IMG/VR virus record: IMGVR_UViG_3300029922_000001
Coordinates: 166,512-230,511 of that record
Length of the DNA stretch: 64,000 nucleotides
DNA from: a virus
Strand: one strand, 5' to 3'
Shown here: positions 13,817 to 21,585 of the stretch, piece after piece
Position numbering within the stretch: the first letter of the stretch is position 1
Layout: every line of letters starts with the position of its first letter
The notes under the pieces: model-generated
The model's input: the letters and a program-made list of their open reading frames with translations, nothing else
Told to the model about the DNA's origin: nothing
Database searches by the model: none
Translations under genes and position numbers: made by a program

Positions 13817-14512
13817 TTAATAATTGTAATTATTTGTCAACCATGTATTTGGTGAATTAATTTCATCGTTTATGTTTTCTTGATATGCCTCATTAGATGT
13901 ATTTTGTGTGGATTTTGTGAATTTATCATATTGAGCTTGATAACTGCTAACAAGATACTGAACTATATCATTTCTAGAGTCAGTTTCTGCTTTTATAATA
14001 GCCTGTTGTTTAGTAATTGGCTTAGTGGTGTCAGTAAGTAAATCTTGATAATATGTAATTCTAAGTGAGTTCTCAGGCATATTGTTATATTTTTGTTTTG
14101 CGGCATTTAGAGTGTATTGTAACTGATAGGCTTTTTCTTGCTTAGCTCTTTCTAGCATTGGGCTACCTTGTTCCATCGCTTGATTTCTTAAAGCAACTTC
14201 CTGTGGAGTCATACCTTCCATATATTTTTGTTGTTTAATGGGACCATAATCAGGTGTACTATTATCATGATAACCACCACCTGGAATATGATCAGTTTTA
14301 TCAACCATTAATTGAGAACCATAGCTAGTATCATATGCATTTTGGAATGGATTAACAGGGGCTTTTAGTCCATTTTCGCCTTGCCATAAATTATCAAAAA
14401 TAGCTAATCTTTCCATTACTCTAGTTATTCCATCAGCTTCAACGTCTAGATTTTTACGATCTAATTTATATGCAAATCTTTCTAAAAATTCTAATGATTC
14501 TTTTTTATCCAT
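13817..14512 (-). CDS. Hypothetical, probably virion-associated protein (231 aa)
   Basis: Mostly helical, polar and rich in Gln, Asn, Tyr and Lys (MDKKESLEFLERFAYKLDRKN...). It has long helices at residues 105-150 and 170-205 and a disordered Asn/Tyr C-terminus. There is no membrane segment and no known motif. Its start overlaps the end of the 687-residue gene by 8 nt, so the two are translated together and probably act together. The pair resembles internal head or portal-associated proteins of jumbo phages in composition only. It is followed by a good terminator. Confidence 0.55.
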   Translation of the reverse strand: MDKKESLEFLERFAYKLDRKNLDVEADGITRVMERLAIFDNLWQGENGLKAPVNPFQNAYDTSYGSQLMVDKTDHIPGGGYHDNSTPDYGPIKQQKYMEGMTPQEVALRNQAMEQGSPMLERAKQEKAYQLQYTLNAAKQKYNNMPENSLRITYYQDLLTDTTKPITKQQAIIKAETDSRNDIVQYLVSSYQAQYDKFTKSTQNTSNEAYQENINDEINSPNTWLTNNYNY

Positions 14513-16568
14513 TCATACCACCCTGTTCCATCTTGGACGCAAAACCTTGTTGACTTCTCATTTCGTCAATTAAATTAGGAGACATATCTGTAATAGAAGA
14601 TTTTTCTCTTATTTGATTGTAAATAGGTTGAATTTGAGATAATACTTTTTGGTTTAATTGAGCCATAGCCTGTTGAAGTGCCTGTGGATTTTTACCATAT
14701 TGTTGTAAAATCTGTTGAATTTCTTGTGTTGTTTGTTGTTCCAATGAATTTAATGGATCAAGTTGACTAACACGCACATTTTCCTTCTTTTTAGATGCAC
14801 CAGTAAATGGAGCAGTTGAAACAGGAGGAACAGGTGGTGTTGGTGGGGCTGGAATTGTATTTACAGGCTGAAACATACCAGGTGAGTGTAAATTAGGCTG
14901 TACGCCCATTCCAGCGGCATGAGCGCCAGCAGCAATACCTAAACTACCTAAAATAAACATTCCAACCTTACCCATCGTTTTAAGTTTATCAGTAGCCAAT
15001 TTAGCGTAATGGTGTGAAAGACTATTAACATCAGAAAGATGATTAATGTGCTTTTTAGCTCTAAATCCTAATCTTTCAATCATGAAAGCAATTGTTTGAT
15101 ATTTAGAATTCTCAATAACGCCTTGGAAATTTTTAGTGTAAGAACCACGAGGGAAAGTTTTTCTAGTTTCCACTGTTCTGTCAGCAATATACGCTTGCTT
15201 GAGAGCATTTAAATAATCTCTAAATTTACCTTCAATAGCCAACATAATACTTTGAGCCATACCAGCATGTCTTTTACCTTCGTTTGCTAAAGCAAATTTA
15301 GTGTAAAGGTGGTGTCCAGCAAATTCATTCAAAGCATTCTCAACCAATATGTCTCTACCAACACGAGTGGCTTCGTCTAAACCTACTCCAAAAAGACTAT
15401 AAAAATCTTCACTAGCATTAGCATCAGCAATGATATTATTTTTACTAGCTTCTCTAATAAAAGCGTTATTTTCACTCATGATTTTCTTTAACGCTTCGTC
15501 CCCTTGTTGTTTGATGTAAGTGGCGGGATAAGGATGTTCTGTTAAAGTAGCAGGTAAACCTTCGGATGGGTTTTCATAAATGCTTCTTGCAACACTTCTT
15601 GCTACTGAAGGTCCGTGTTGTGGATGGGTGTCTATAAAGTGCTGAAAGGCTCTATAGTAATCATGAATATAAGGTGTTCCGGTTTCAGTCATATTGCCCA
15701 CAAAAGGTCTAGATAAAGGTTTCACTACTTCTTGTACTGATAATGGTTGTGTTTTTTTATCAGAAGGTGCAACTTTTTCTATATATTTAATTGCGGTAGT
15801 TTTATTGAATAAACCTGTAGAAACAAGTTCGTTTATAAATTTATTTTTGATAAAAAGTTTTTCTTCTGGATTTTTGTTAGCTAATTCTGGTAACATTTGA
15901 TTCAAAGCCTCTTCTAACGCAATCATTTTTGATTTAGCTTTTTCCATCTTTGCTTCTACTTGTTCATCTTGGTATTTAGGAACAAAGGTAGGAGTAATGT
16001 TGTTTAACATACGAATAGCATCATTAACAGTCATCATTTGATTTTTTGTAGGATCAAAACGACTAGCCATTTGATTAGCTTCGTTAGCAGGGATTCCAAC
16101 TTGTGTAAATGTGCTTGCTAATGAAGCGGTATCTGCAAATTTGCCCTTACTACCAATAAAACTATTTAATGTTTTAGTTAAAACACTGCGGACATTAGGA
16201 TCAGACAATAAATTAGTATGACCATTTAGCATTTTAGACAAAAACCAATAAGGTGCTTTATTACCATCTTGATCGGTCAGAACTTCATTGAGAATTTCAG
16301 AAGATTCAACGTCTTGAGACTTTCCAAATGTGGAAAACAAAGAATAAACTAAGCTTCTGAATTTAGGAGATTTGTGGAATAACTCTCTCCACATTTTATA
16401 ATCAAGTGGTCCTTTTGCAAAACGATATATTGTATCGTTATGTTTATAGCCAACAATAACCCTACCACTGTCTGTAACAATGGTAGGTCTTGCCAATTTA
16501 ATAAATTCTTCTAATTGATTTTCTGGTAAATCGCATAAATTTTGTGTATTAGCTACAACATACTTCAT
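14505..16568 (-). CDS. Large hypothetical protein, possible internal virion protein (687 aa)
   Basis: Starts MKYVVANTQNLCDLPENQLEEF. The first ~520 residues are largely helical with many Lys, Asn and Ala. Near residue 540 is one hydrophobic Gly/Ala stretch (KVGMFILGSLGIAAGAHAAGMG) that could cross a membrane. It is followed by a Pro-rich linker (PAPPTPPVPPVSTAP) and a Gln-rich coiled-coil end (QQTTQEIQQILQQYGKNPQALQQ). This order (helical body, glycine-rich membrane-active segment, Pro/Gln-rich tail) is found in some internal or ejected virion proteins and tape-measure-like proteins, but I see no diagnostic motif. It is coupled to the 13817-14512 gene. Confidence 0.55.
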   Translation of the reverse strand: MKYVVANTQNLCDLPENQLEEFIKLARPTIVTDSGRVIVGYKHNDTIYRFAKGPLDYKMWRELFHKSPKFRSLVYSLFSTFGKSQDVESSEILNEVLTDQDGNKAPYWFLSKMLNGHTNLLSDPNVRSVLTKTLNSFIGSKGKFADTASLASTFTQVGIPANEANQMASRFDPTKNQMMTVNDAIRMLNNITPTFVPKYQDEQVEAKMEKAKSKMIALEEALNQMLPELANKNPEEKLFIKNKFINELVSTGLFNKTTAIKYIEKVAPSDKKTQPLSVQEVVKPLSRPFVGNMTETGTPYIHDYYRAFQHFIDTHPQHGPSVARSVARSIYENPSEGLPATLTEHPYPATYIKQQGDEALKKIMSENNAFIREASKNNIIADANASEDFYSLFGVGLDEATRVGRDILVENALNEFAGHHLYTKFALANEGKRHAGMAQSIMLAIEGKFRDYLNALKQAYIADRTVETRKTFPRGSYTKNFQGVIENSKYQTIAFMIERLGFRAKKHINHLSDVNSLSHHYAKLATDKLKTMGKVGMFILGSLGIAAGAHAAGMGVQPNLHSPGMFQPVNTIPAPPTPPVPPVSTAPFTGASKKKENVRVSQLDPLNSLEQQTTQEIQQILQQYGKNPQALQQAMAQLNQKVLSQIQPIYNQIREKSSITDMSPNLIDEMRSQQGFASKMEQGGMNG

Positions 16569-16591
16569 GCTTTTATTTTCAAATAATCTGG

Positions 16592-16924
16592 TTAAATATC
16601 CTTTGCGTTTGTGAAGGCAATTGCTTCCTTTCTTCTTCTATTAACATCCTTGCGGTGTAATAGATAACCATACACGAGGAAAAACAACACAGGCAAAGCA
16701 TAAAGTGCATTAGGACTATGAGTGATTAAAGCATTGTCACTAGCAAAAAGAACCCAAATCGTACTCCAACAGCCGCACAAGGTGATCATGAAAAACATGA
16801 ACTTGCCAAAACCGTTGATAATCGTATCTAAAAGACCGAATGTAATGACCTTGCCGCTCTTGTAGGCGTTGTCGAAGTCCTGTACGATTTCCAATCTTTG
16901 ATTGTTCTGATTATAGTTGCTCAT
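16592..16924 (-). CDS. Small membrane protein, two transmembrane segments (110 aa)
   Basis: A cytoplasmic N-terminus (MSNYNQNNQRLEIVQDFDNAYKSG) is followed by two hydrophobic helices, about residues 35-62 (FMFFMITLCGCWSTIWVLFA) and 75-92 (LYALPVLFFLVYGYLL), and a basic tail (HRKDVNRRRKEA), giving an N-in/C-in hairpin. It could be a holin- or superinfection-type protein, but two-segment membrane proteins are too general to name. A TACAAT box lies exactly 6 nt upstream of the ATG with no Shine-Dalgarno. Confidence 0.6.
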   Translation of the reverse strand: MSNYNQNNQRLEIVQDFDNAYKSGKVITFGLLDTIINGFGKFMFFMITLCGCWSTIWVLFASDNALITHSPNALYALPVLFFLVYGYLLHRKDVNRRRKEAIAFTNAKDI

Positions 16925-16955
16925 GTTTTAATTGTACCAGCATTAAAGCTATTTG

Positions 16956-19178
16956 TCAAGTCTTGAATGGTAAATTTTTAAAAACTGGAACTTCATTATA
17001 CATTTCGTACATGAGAGCATTCAAATTAGTAGAACGTTGTTGTTGTCTATCATTGGTTACAGCCGCATCAATAGCAGATTGTGTGCCCATGACAATGCAA
17101 AGTTTTTTAGCTCTAGTGACACCAGTATAAAACAAATTTCTCTGTAACATATTAGCATGAGAAGGATGTAAAATCATAATTACAGCGTTATATTCACTAC
17201 CTTGAACTTTGTGTACAGTACAACAGAATGAGTGAACAATATCTATGACATCACTTTTATCATAGGAAATTGGGTGTGGAATATCAGGGTATTGGACCTT
17301 GATATCTACATTATCATTACCTACTTTAACAATATCTGCAATTACACCAGTGTCGCCATTAAAAATTTCTTTATTATAGTCATTTCTGATTTGCATAACA
17401 CGATCCCCAACCCTAAGAACCCTAAAATCATTCTTGTATTCATTTTTGGATATGCTGGGTGGATTTAATGCTTGCTGTAAGACTGGATTTAAGTCTTCTA
17501 CGCCTAATCCTCTCTTGTTCATGGGGCTAAGAATTTGAATTTCCGACGTTGGAATACCAAGCTTAGGAATTTGTTCAGTAATCATAGTTATTAAATATTT
17601 TTTAAGTAATTCCATGTCGGAAACAGATACGAACATACAACTTTGCCCCTTGCTTTCTTTAGGTGAAGGCAAAGTTGGGACTCTTCCATGAATAATATCG
17701 TGTGCAACGCTAATAATAGACGAACCAGCTTCTTGACGGTAAATTCGTTCTAATTTAGTCTTAGAAATAAAACCACCATCAATAAGATCCTTAAAAACAT
17801 TACCAGGACCAACAGGAGGTAACTGATCTGAGTCACCAATAAAAATAATACGAGTATTAGTTTGTAGTGCCTCAAATAATTTAGCAGCTAAGACAACATC
17901 AATCATAGAGGATTCATCAATGATTAAACATTGAGTTGGCAATGGATTAAATTTATTAAACTCTGCCTTACCACTCTTGTCATATTTCAAAAGTCTATGA
18001 ATTGTACTAGCGGGATAGCCTGAAGCACTACGTAGCTTTTTGGCAGCTTTACCAGTTGGTGAACATAGACTAAAACTCACACCATAATGTTCAAAAGCAC
18101 GGCATAGTGTTCTTGTGATTGTTGATTTACCCGTACCTGGTCCTCCACGTAGAATTTTAACACGCTCAACCATTGCTTCAAAAAGTGCTTGAAACTGTTC
18201 ATCATCCAATGTAATTCCCTCAGTAACTAATTGGTATTTTTCAACTGCTGCTTTAAATTCCTCAACAGAATTGACCAATGGAACATTAGGATAGTGATCA
18301 TTTTCAAAAATACGTTCAGCAATAGTTTTTTCAGCGTAGTACAATTCAGCTAAGAAAATCTTATATTTGTCAAAGACGAAATCGCCTTTATCAATACCTT
18401 TAGTAAGAGCAGAGCTAAACTCAGACACCGTAATATCGTAATCTAGAAGTTTTATAACGCTATCTGCAAGAGCATCTTGCATCATATAACAGTGTCCTTG
18501 CTTACTGTGAGCCTCTAGCGTGTGTTCTGTAGCGGCAACGATTCTTTCTAGGGAATTATATTTTACACCCCGCGATAAGGCAAATTTATCAACCCTATCA
18601 AAACCCAACATTCTAACCTTGATAAGATCGTAAGGGAAATTTTCAATTGTAGAAATAGGATCAGGGAATCGTTCAATAATACGCTTAGCGATAGTTGCAG
18701 ACCATCCTAATGCCATAATTTTACCAAGTATTTGATTTTCATTACGCTTGTCTTCCCAATTTTCAGCAACAGAATCGGCACGATGCTTTTGGATGTCAGG
18801 AACCTCATAGACTCGTTTAGGGTCATGGTCCAAAACTTCCAACGTTTTATCGCCAAAATGGGCAACAATAGCATTTGCTGTAACAATTCCAACATCTGCA
18901 AACAGGTGAACTAGATAGTTGGTAATACCTTCTAGTGTGGAAAAACCATTTTCTTGATACGATAATGATTTGTATTGCTTTCCATATTTAGGGTGTTGAA
19001 CTTCTTCAACCTGAAAAGTGATTTGTGCGCCATTGGTTAGGTTCGATAATTCGCCAACAACTTTAACAGTGCCTTTTTTGGTTTGTAAAGTTACGATAGC
19101 GTATCCGCTATCAAATCGAATTACATTGATAACTTCACCTTTAACGGTCTTAGATGGAGATTGTGTTTCTACACTCAT
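16956..19178 (-). CDS. RecD2-like superfamily 1B DNA helicase
   Basis: About 740 residues. The N-terminal OB-like domain (VKGEVINVIRFDSGYAIV ... GELSNLTNGAQITFQVEEV, HPKYGKQYK) and helix-hairpin-helix region match RecD2. The helicase core has Walker A GGPGTGKST (~345), Walker B LIIDESSMID, motif III IFIGDSDQLPPVGPGN, motif V VHKVQGSEYNAVIM and motif VI FYTGVTRAKKL. RecD2 proteins unwind DNA 5'-to-3' without RecBC and act in recombination-dependent replication and repair. An earlier ATG (19187) overlaps the -10 box, so the first usable start is ATG 19178 (MSVETQSPSK), 7 nt after TATAAT. All motifs are intact. Confidence 0.9.
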   Translation of the reverse strand: MSVETQSPSKTVKGEVINVIRFDSGYAIVTLQTKKGTVKVVGELSNLTNGAQITFQVEEVQHPKYGKQYKSLSYQENGFSTLEGITNYLVHLFADVGIVTANAIVAHFGDKTLEVLDHDPKRVYEVPDIQKHRADSVAENWEDKRNENQILGKIMALGWSATIAKRIIERFPDPISTIENFPYDLIKVRMLGFDRVDKFALSRGVKYNSLERIVAATEHTLEAHSKQGHCYMMQDALADSVIKLLDYDITVSEFSSALTKGIDKGDFVFDKYKIFLAELYYAEKTIAERIFENDHYPNVPLVNSVEEFKAAVEKYQLVTEGITLDDEQFQALFEAMVERVKILRGGPGTGKSTITRTLCRAFEHYGVSFSLCSPTGKAAKKLRSASGYPASTIHRLLKYDKSGKAEFNKFNPLPTQCLIIDESSMIDVVLAAKLFEALQTNTRIIFIGDSDQLPPVGPGNVFKDLIDGGFISKTKLERIYRQEAGSSIISVAHDIIHGRVPTLPSPKESKGQSCMFVSVSDMELLKKYLITMITEQIPKLGIPTSEIQILSPMNKRGLGVEDLNPVLQQALNPPSISKNEYKNDFRVLRVGDRVMQIRNDYNKEIFNGDTGVIADIVKVGNDNVDIKVQYPDIPHPISYDKSDVIDIVHSFCCTVHKVQGSEYNAVIMILHPSHANMLQRNLFYTGVTRAKKLCIVMGTQSAIDAAVTNDRQQQRSTNLNALMYEMYNEVPVFKNLPFKT

Positions 19179-19185
19179 TAGGTTC

Positions 19186-19215
19186 ATTATAAACGATTTG
19201 AAGCCTCTAAGTCAA
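19186..19215 (-). promoter_or_regulatory. Promoter of the RecD2-like helicase gene
   Basis: Minus strand: TTGACT (19215-19210), 18-nt spacer, TATAAT (19191-19186), start codon ATG 7 nt further at 19178. It is a near-consensus sigma70 promoter with practically no leader. Confidence 0.8.
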
Positions 19216-19349
19216 CCTAAAAGACATTCTCTTTTTTGGCGTACATAATAAGGCATATAATAAATTAAGCTAGATTTAATATCTAAGAGGAATTTAAAAA
19301 ACATTTTTGAATGAAATATTGTATTCTAAAAAACAAAAAGGAGAATAAA

Positions 19350-19634
19350 ATGCAAAAAGAATTCAATAATAATAATGTAGACGAAAGTGCCGGTCAAGGT
19401 CATTGGAAATTCATACTTTATAAGCCCGAAGATGGTAATGCGCTTCCAAATTTCATTGGCTATTTAAGAACAAACACTAATTTCCACACAGTAGGTGTTA
19501 AACTCGAAAATGGTAGTCTTAAAACGATTGCCAGTATACCTAGTGGAAATGTTGCCGCTGTTTATGACGTAAATATTGTCGAAAGGATAGACGAAAAATT
19601 AAAGGAAAAAGCCACAGCATCCAGTAAAAAATAA
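19350..19634 (+). CDS. Hypothetical protein (94 aa)
   Basis: ATG 19350 has AAGGAG six nt upstream; a longer frame from 19311 lacks a ribosome site. The product (MQKEFNNNNVDESAGQGHWKFILYK) is a small beta-rich domain (FIGYLRTNTNFHTVGVKLENGSLKTIASIPSGNVAAVYDV) with a charged helical end. It looks like a compact single-domain protein. A TATAAT at 19256-19261 can drive it, leaving a leader of about 80 nt. It is the first of a plus-strand run 19350-20945 in which genes follow each other with 2-16 nt gaps. No family recognised. Confidence 0.6.
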   Translation: MQKEFNNNNVDESAGQGHWKFILYKPEDGNALPNFIGYLRTNTNFHTVGVKLENGSLKTIASIPSGNVAAVYDVNIVERIDEKLKEKATASSKK

Positions 19635-19636
19635 TT

Positions 19637-19918
19637 ATGTGGTATTCGCCTGATGAAACTAATAAGATAAAGAAAGTAGAGGAACAAAAAGGACCCAATG
19701 GGACTTTACTTTCTTTATTAACTAAAAAAATTGTTAAAAGAATTTTGTTTAGTAAGGGTGAGTATCGTATCTATGACGAAGACGTAGAAGTTTTCACACG
19801 TAAAATCTTGAATCAAATTCAGAAAAGCTATGGTGACATTGAGAAAATTCGATATAAAATTCCTAATACCGAATTGTTACCCATTATAGAAAAGATAGCC
19901 AAACAAATTGTAAAGTAA
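19637..19918 (+). CDS. Hypothetical protein (93 aa)
   Basis: MWYSPDETNKIKKVEEQKGP then a basic, helical domain (LLSLLTKKIVKRILFSKGEYRIYDEDVEVFTRKILNQI). It has high Lys and Ile content and no membrane segment or known motif. It starts 2 nt after the preceding stop with no separate Shine-Dalgarno, so it is probably translated by re-initiation. A small nucleic-acid-associated or adaptor protein is possible but unsupported. Confidence 0.5.
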   Translation: MWYSPDETNKIKKVEEQKGPNGTLLSLLTKKIVKRILFSKGEYRIYDEDVEVFTRKILNQIQKSYGDIEKIRYKIPNTELLPIIEKIAKQIVK

Positions 19919-19934
19919 ATTGTATAATTTAAGT

Positions 19935-20945
19935 ATGCAAAATAGAAAATTTGATCCAGATAGAATTATTGATTATAATGTAGACTATTACACTATATTA
20001 GGCTTGAAGAGAGATGACTTTCCTAAAGACACAAGCCCAAATTCTAAGAGAAAAATTGCCGATTTGCTTGATCGTGCCTACAGAGAAAGTGCAATCATTT
20101 GTCATCCTGATAATGGTGGCACAGAAGAAGACTTTAAGAGACTTATTAGGGCACACACCGTTCTTAGTGACCATTTAATGCGTAAAATGTATGATAGTGG
20201 CGGTACATATAGACCAAGAACGATAGAAGATGGTACCAGTGATTGGGAAATTGACTGGGATAAGTTAGGAAACTATAGAAAAGGTACTACAGCAGATACT
20301 ATTGGATATGGTTTATTTGCCATCGTATGTGACATCATTGACGAATTGAATTTAATTCCAGCATTTTACCCATCTGAGCCTTATCACTCTTATAATTGGG
20401 ATTTTGTTATTCTTAAAAAAGAAATTAAAGCAATTATCAATGGTAATCTCGTTAAATCTCCTGAAATTCCCAAATTAGCTATTGCTGTCGTACCAGATGA
20501 AGAAGAAGTTTTACGACTTACAGATAGTAGTAAAATTGCAACATCATTGCCATTTAAAATTTATATATATATCCCTCGTAAAAGTATTCAGCCATTGAGA
20601 GCAAATGACGAAGAAATTAAAGGAAATAGTCGCTCATACACTATGAAAGGTCATATGAAAGCTATTACATATTCTGATATAGATTTAGTAGAAACAACGC
20701 AACTTTCAGTTGCTGAAGATTATCTTCGTAATAATTTGATTCATGATTTGGAAAAGTATCGTAATGGAACGCTTGAAAAAGAACAACAAAAGAAAGATAC
20801 TGAAGCTAAACGTACCACTTGGATGGACACTGAGCAAATCAAACAAATGGATCAGAACTTATTGAAGGCAATTTTACAGACAAAGGTTTACACATTTAAA
20901 CCTGATCCTACTAAATCTGAGTTTTTACAAAAAATTCCAGATTAA
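19935..20945 (+). CDS. J-domain (DnaJ-like) co-chaperone, 336 aa
   Basis: ATG 19935 lies 6 nt after TATAAT (19923-19928); an upstream TTG at 19920 is inside this promoter and is rejected. Residues 18-85 form a J domain: DYYTILGL, helix II KIADLLDRAYRESAIICHPDNGG with the HPD motif at 57-59, and helix III DFKRLIRAHTVLSDHLMRKMYD. J domains stimulate ATP hydrolysis by Hsp70. The rest (90-336) is unrelated to the zinc-finger DnaJ body and may hold the client-binding part specific to this phage. The obvious partner is the DnaK at 36092-37876. Confidence 0.85.
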   Translation: MQNRKFDPDRIIDYNVDYYTILGLKRDDFPKDTSPNSKRKIADLLDRAYRESAIICHPDNGGTEEDFKRLIRAHTVLSDHLMRKMYDSGGTYRPRTIEDGTSDWEIDWDKLGNYRKGTTADTIGYGLFAIVCDIIDELNLIPAFYPSEPYHSYNWDFVILKKEIKAIINGNLVKSPEIPKLAIAVVPDEEEVLRLTDSSKIATSLPFKIYIYIPRKSIQPLRANDEEIKGNSRSYTMKGHMKAITYSDIDLVETTQLSVAEDYLRNNLIHDLEKYRNGTLEKEQQKKDTEAKRTTWMDTEQIKQMDQNLLKAILQTKVYTFKPDPTKSEFLQKIPD

Positions 20946-21027
20946 TCATCATGTGGTTGTTAAAAGGGATAAAAAACATATTCTTATTAATGACTGGTAA
21001 TCGTCCCGTCCACCAGGAGGAATTATA

Positions 21028-21549
21028 TTGGCACAACGACATATATATATTTTAGACACTTGTGTATTGCTACACGATCCTAAATCTTTATTCAAATTCC
21101 AGAACAATGATGTTTATTTACCTTTAGCCGTCATTGATGATCTTGACGACCAAAAGGCTCGTAAAGAAGCTGTTGCTGCGTCCGCAAGAGAGGTTTTTAG
21201 ACAACTAAAACCTTTGAATTTGGATCAAATAGGAGATGAAGGCATACCCCTTAATAAAGAAGGTGGTAAATTGTTTATCTATAATCATGATAAACAAAGC
21301 GAAACCCCTAACATTACACGCATGAATTCAGATAATGCATTAATTGTCTGCTGTCTTGTGTTGCAAGCTAAATTCCCAGATCAAAAGGTAACTATTGTTA
21401 CAAAAGATACAGGATTGAGAGTCAGAGCAGCAGCTTATGGTTGTCTTACTGAAAACTATCGTTCCGATCTAATTGAAGATGGAATATATTCTGGTGTCAG
21501 ATATATTACTACAACTTTGATCCCAACTGAAGCTAAGGTTGAAGTTTAA
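21028..21549 (+). CDS. PIN-domain ribonuclease, PhoH-associated type
   Basis: A TTG start at 21028 with a strong Shine-Dalgarno (AGGAGG). The protein (MAQRHIYILDTCVLLHDPKSLFKF) matches the PIN half of the PIN-PhoH (YlaK-like) fusions: first acid D10 in YILDTCVLLHD, later acids in MNSDNALIVCC and VTKDTGLRVRA. PIN domains cut single-stranded RNA with divalent metal. It is in the same frame as the PhoH gene downstream and separated from it by one TAA and 36 nt, so an ancestral fusion appears to have been split. A 34-codon frame at 20951-21055 overlaps its start and may be a coupling peptide. Confidence 0.85.
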   Translation: MAQRHIYILDTCVLLHDPKSLFKFQNNDVYLPLAVIDDLDDQKARKEAVAASAREVFRQLKPLNLDQIGDEGIPLNKEGGKLFIYNHDKQSETPNITRMNSDNALIVCCLVLQAKFPDQKVTIVTKDTGLRVRAAAYGCLTENYRSDLIEDGIYSGVRYITTTLIPTEAKVEV

Positions 21550-21585
21550 TCTATCAATAAAAAACTTAAAGTAAAATTAGACAAC

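Noticed and set aside
20951-21055. 34-codon ORF overlapping the PIN gene start (MWLLKGIKNIFLLMTGNRPVH)
   Set aside because: It could be a coupling peptide, but it has no own Shine-Dalgarno and overlaps the PIN gene out of frame; too short to call without conservation.
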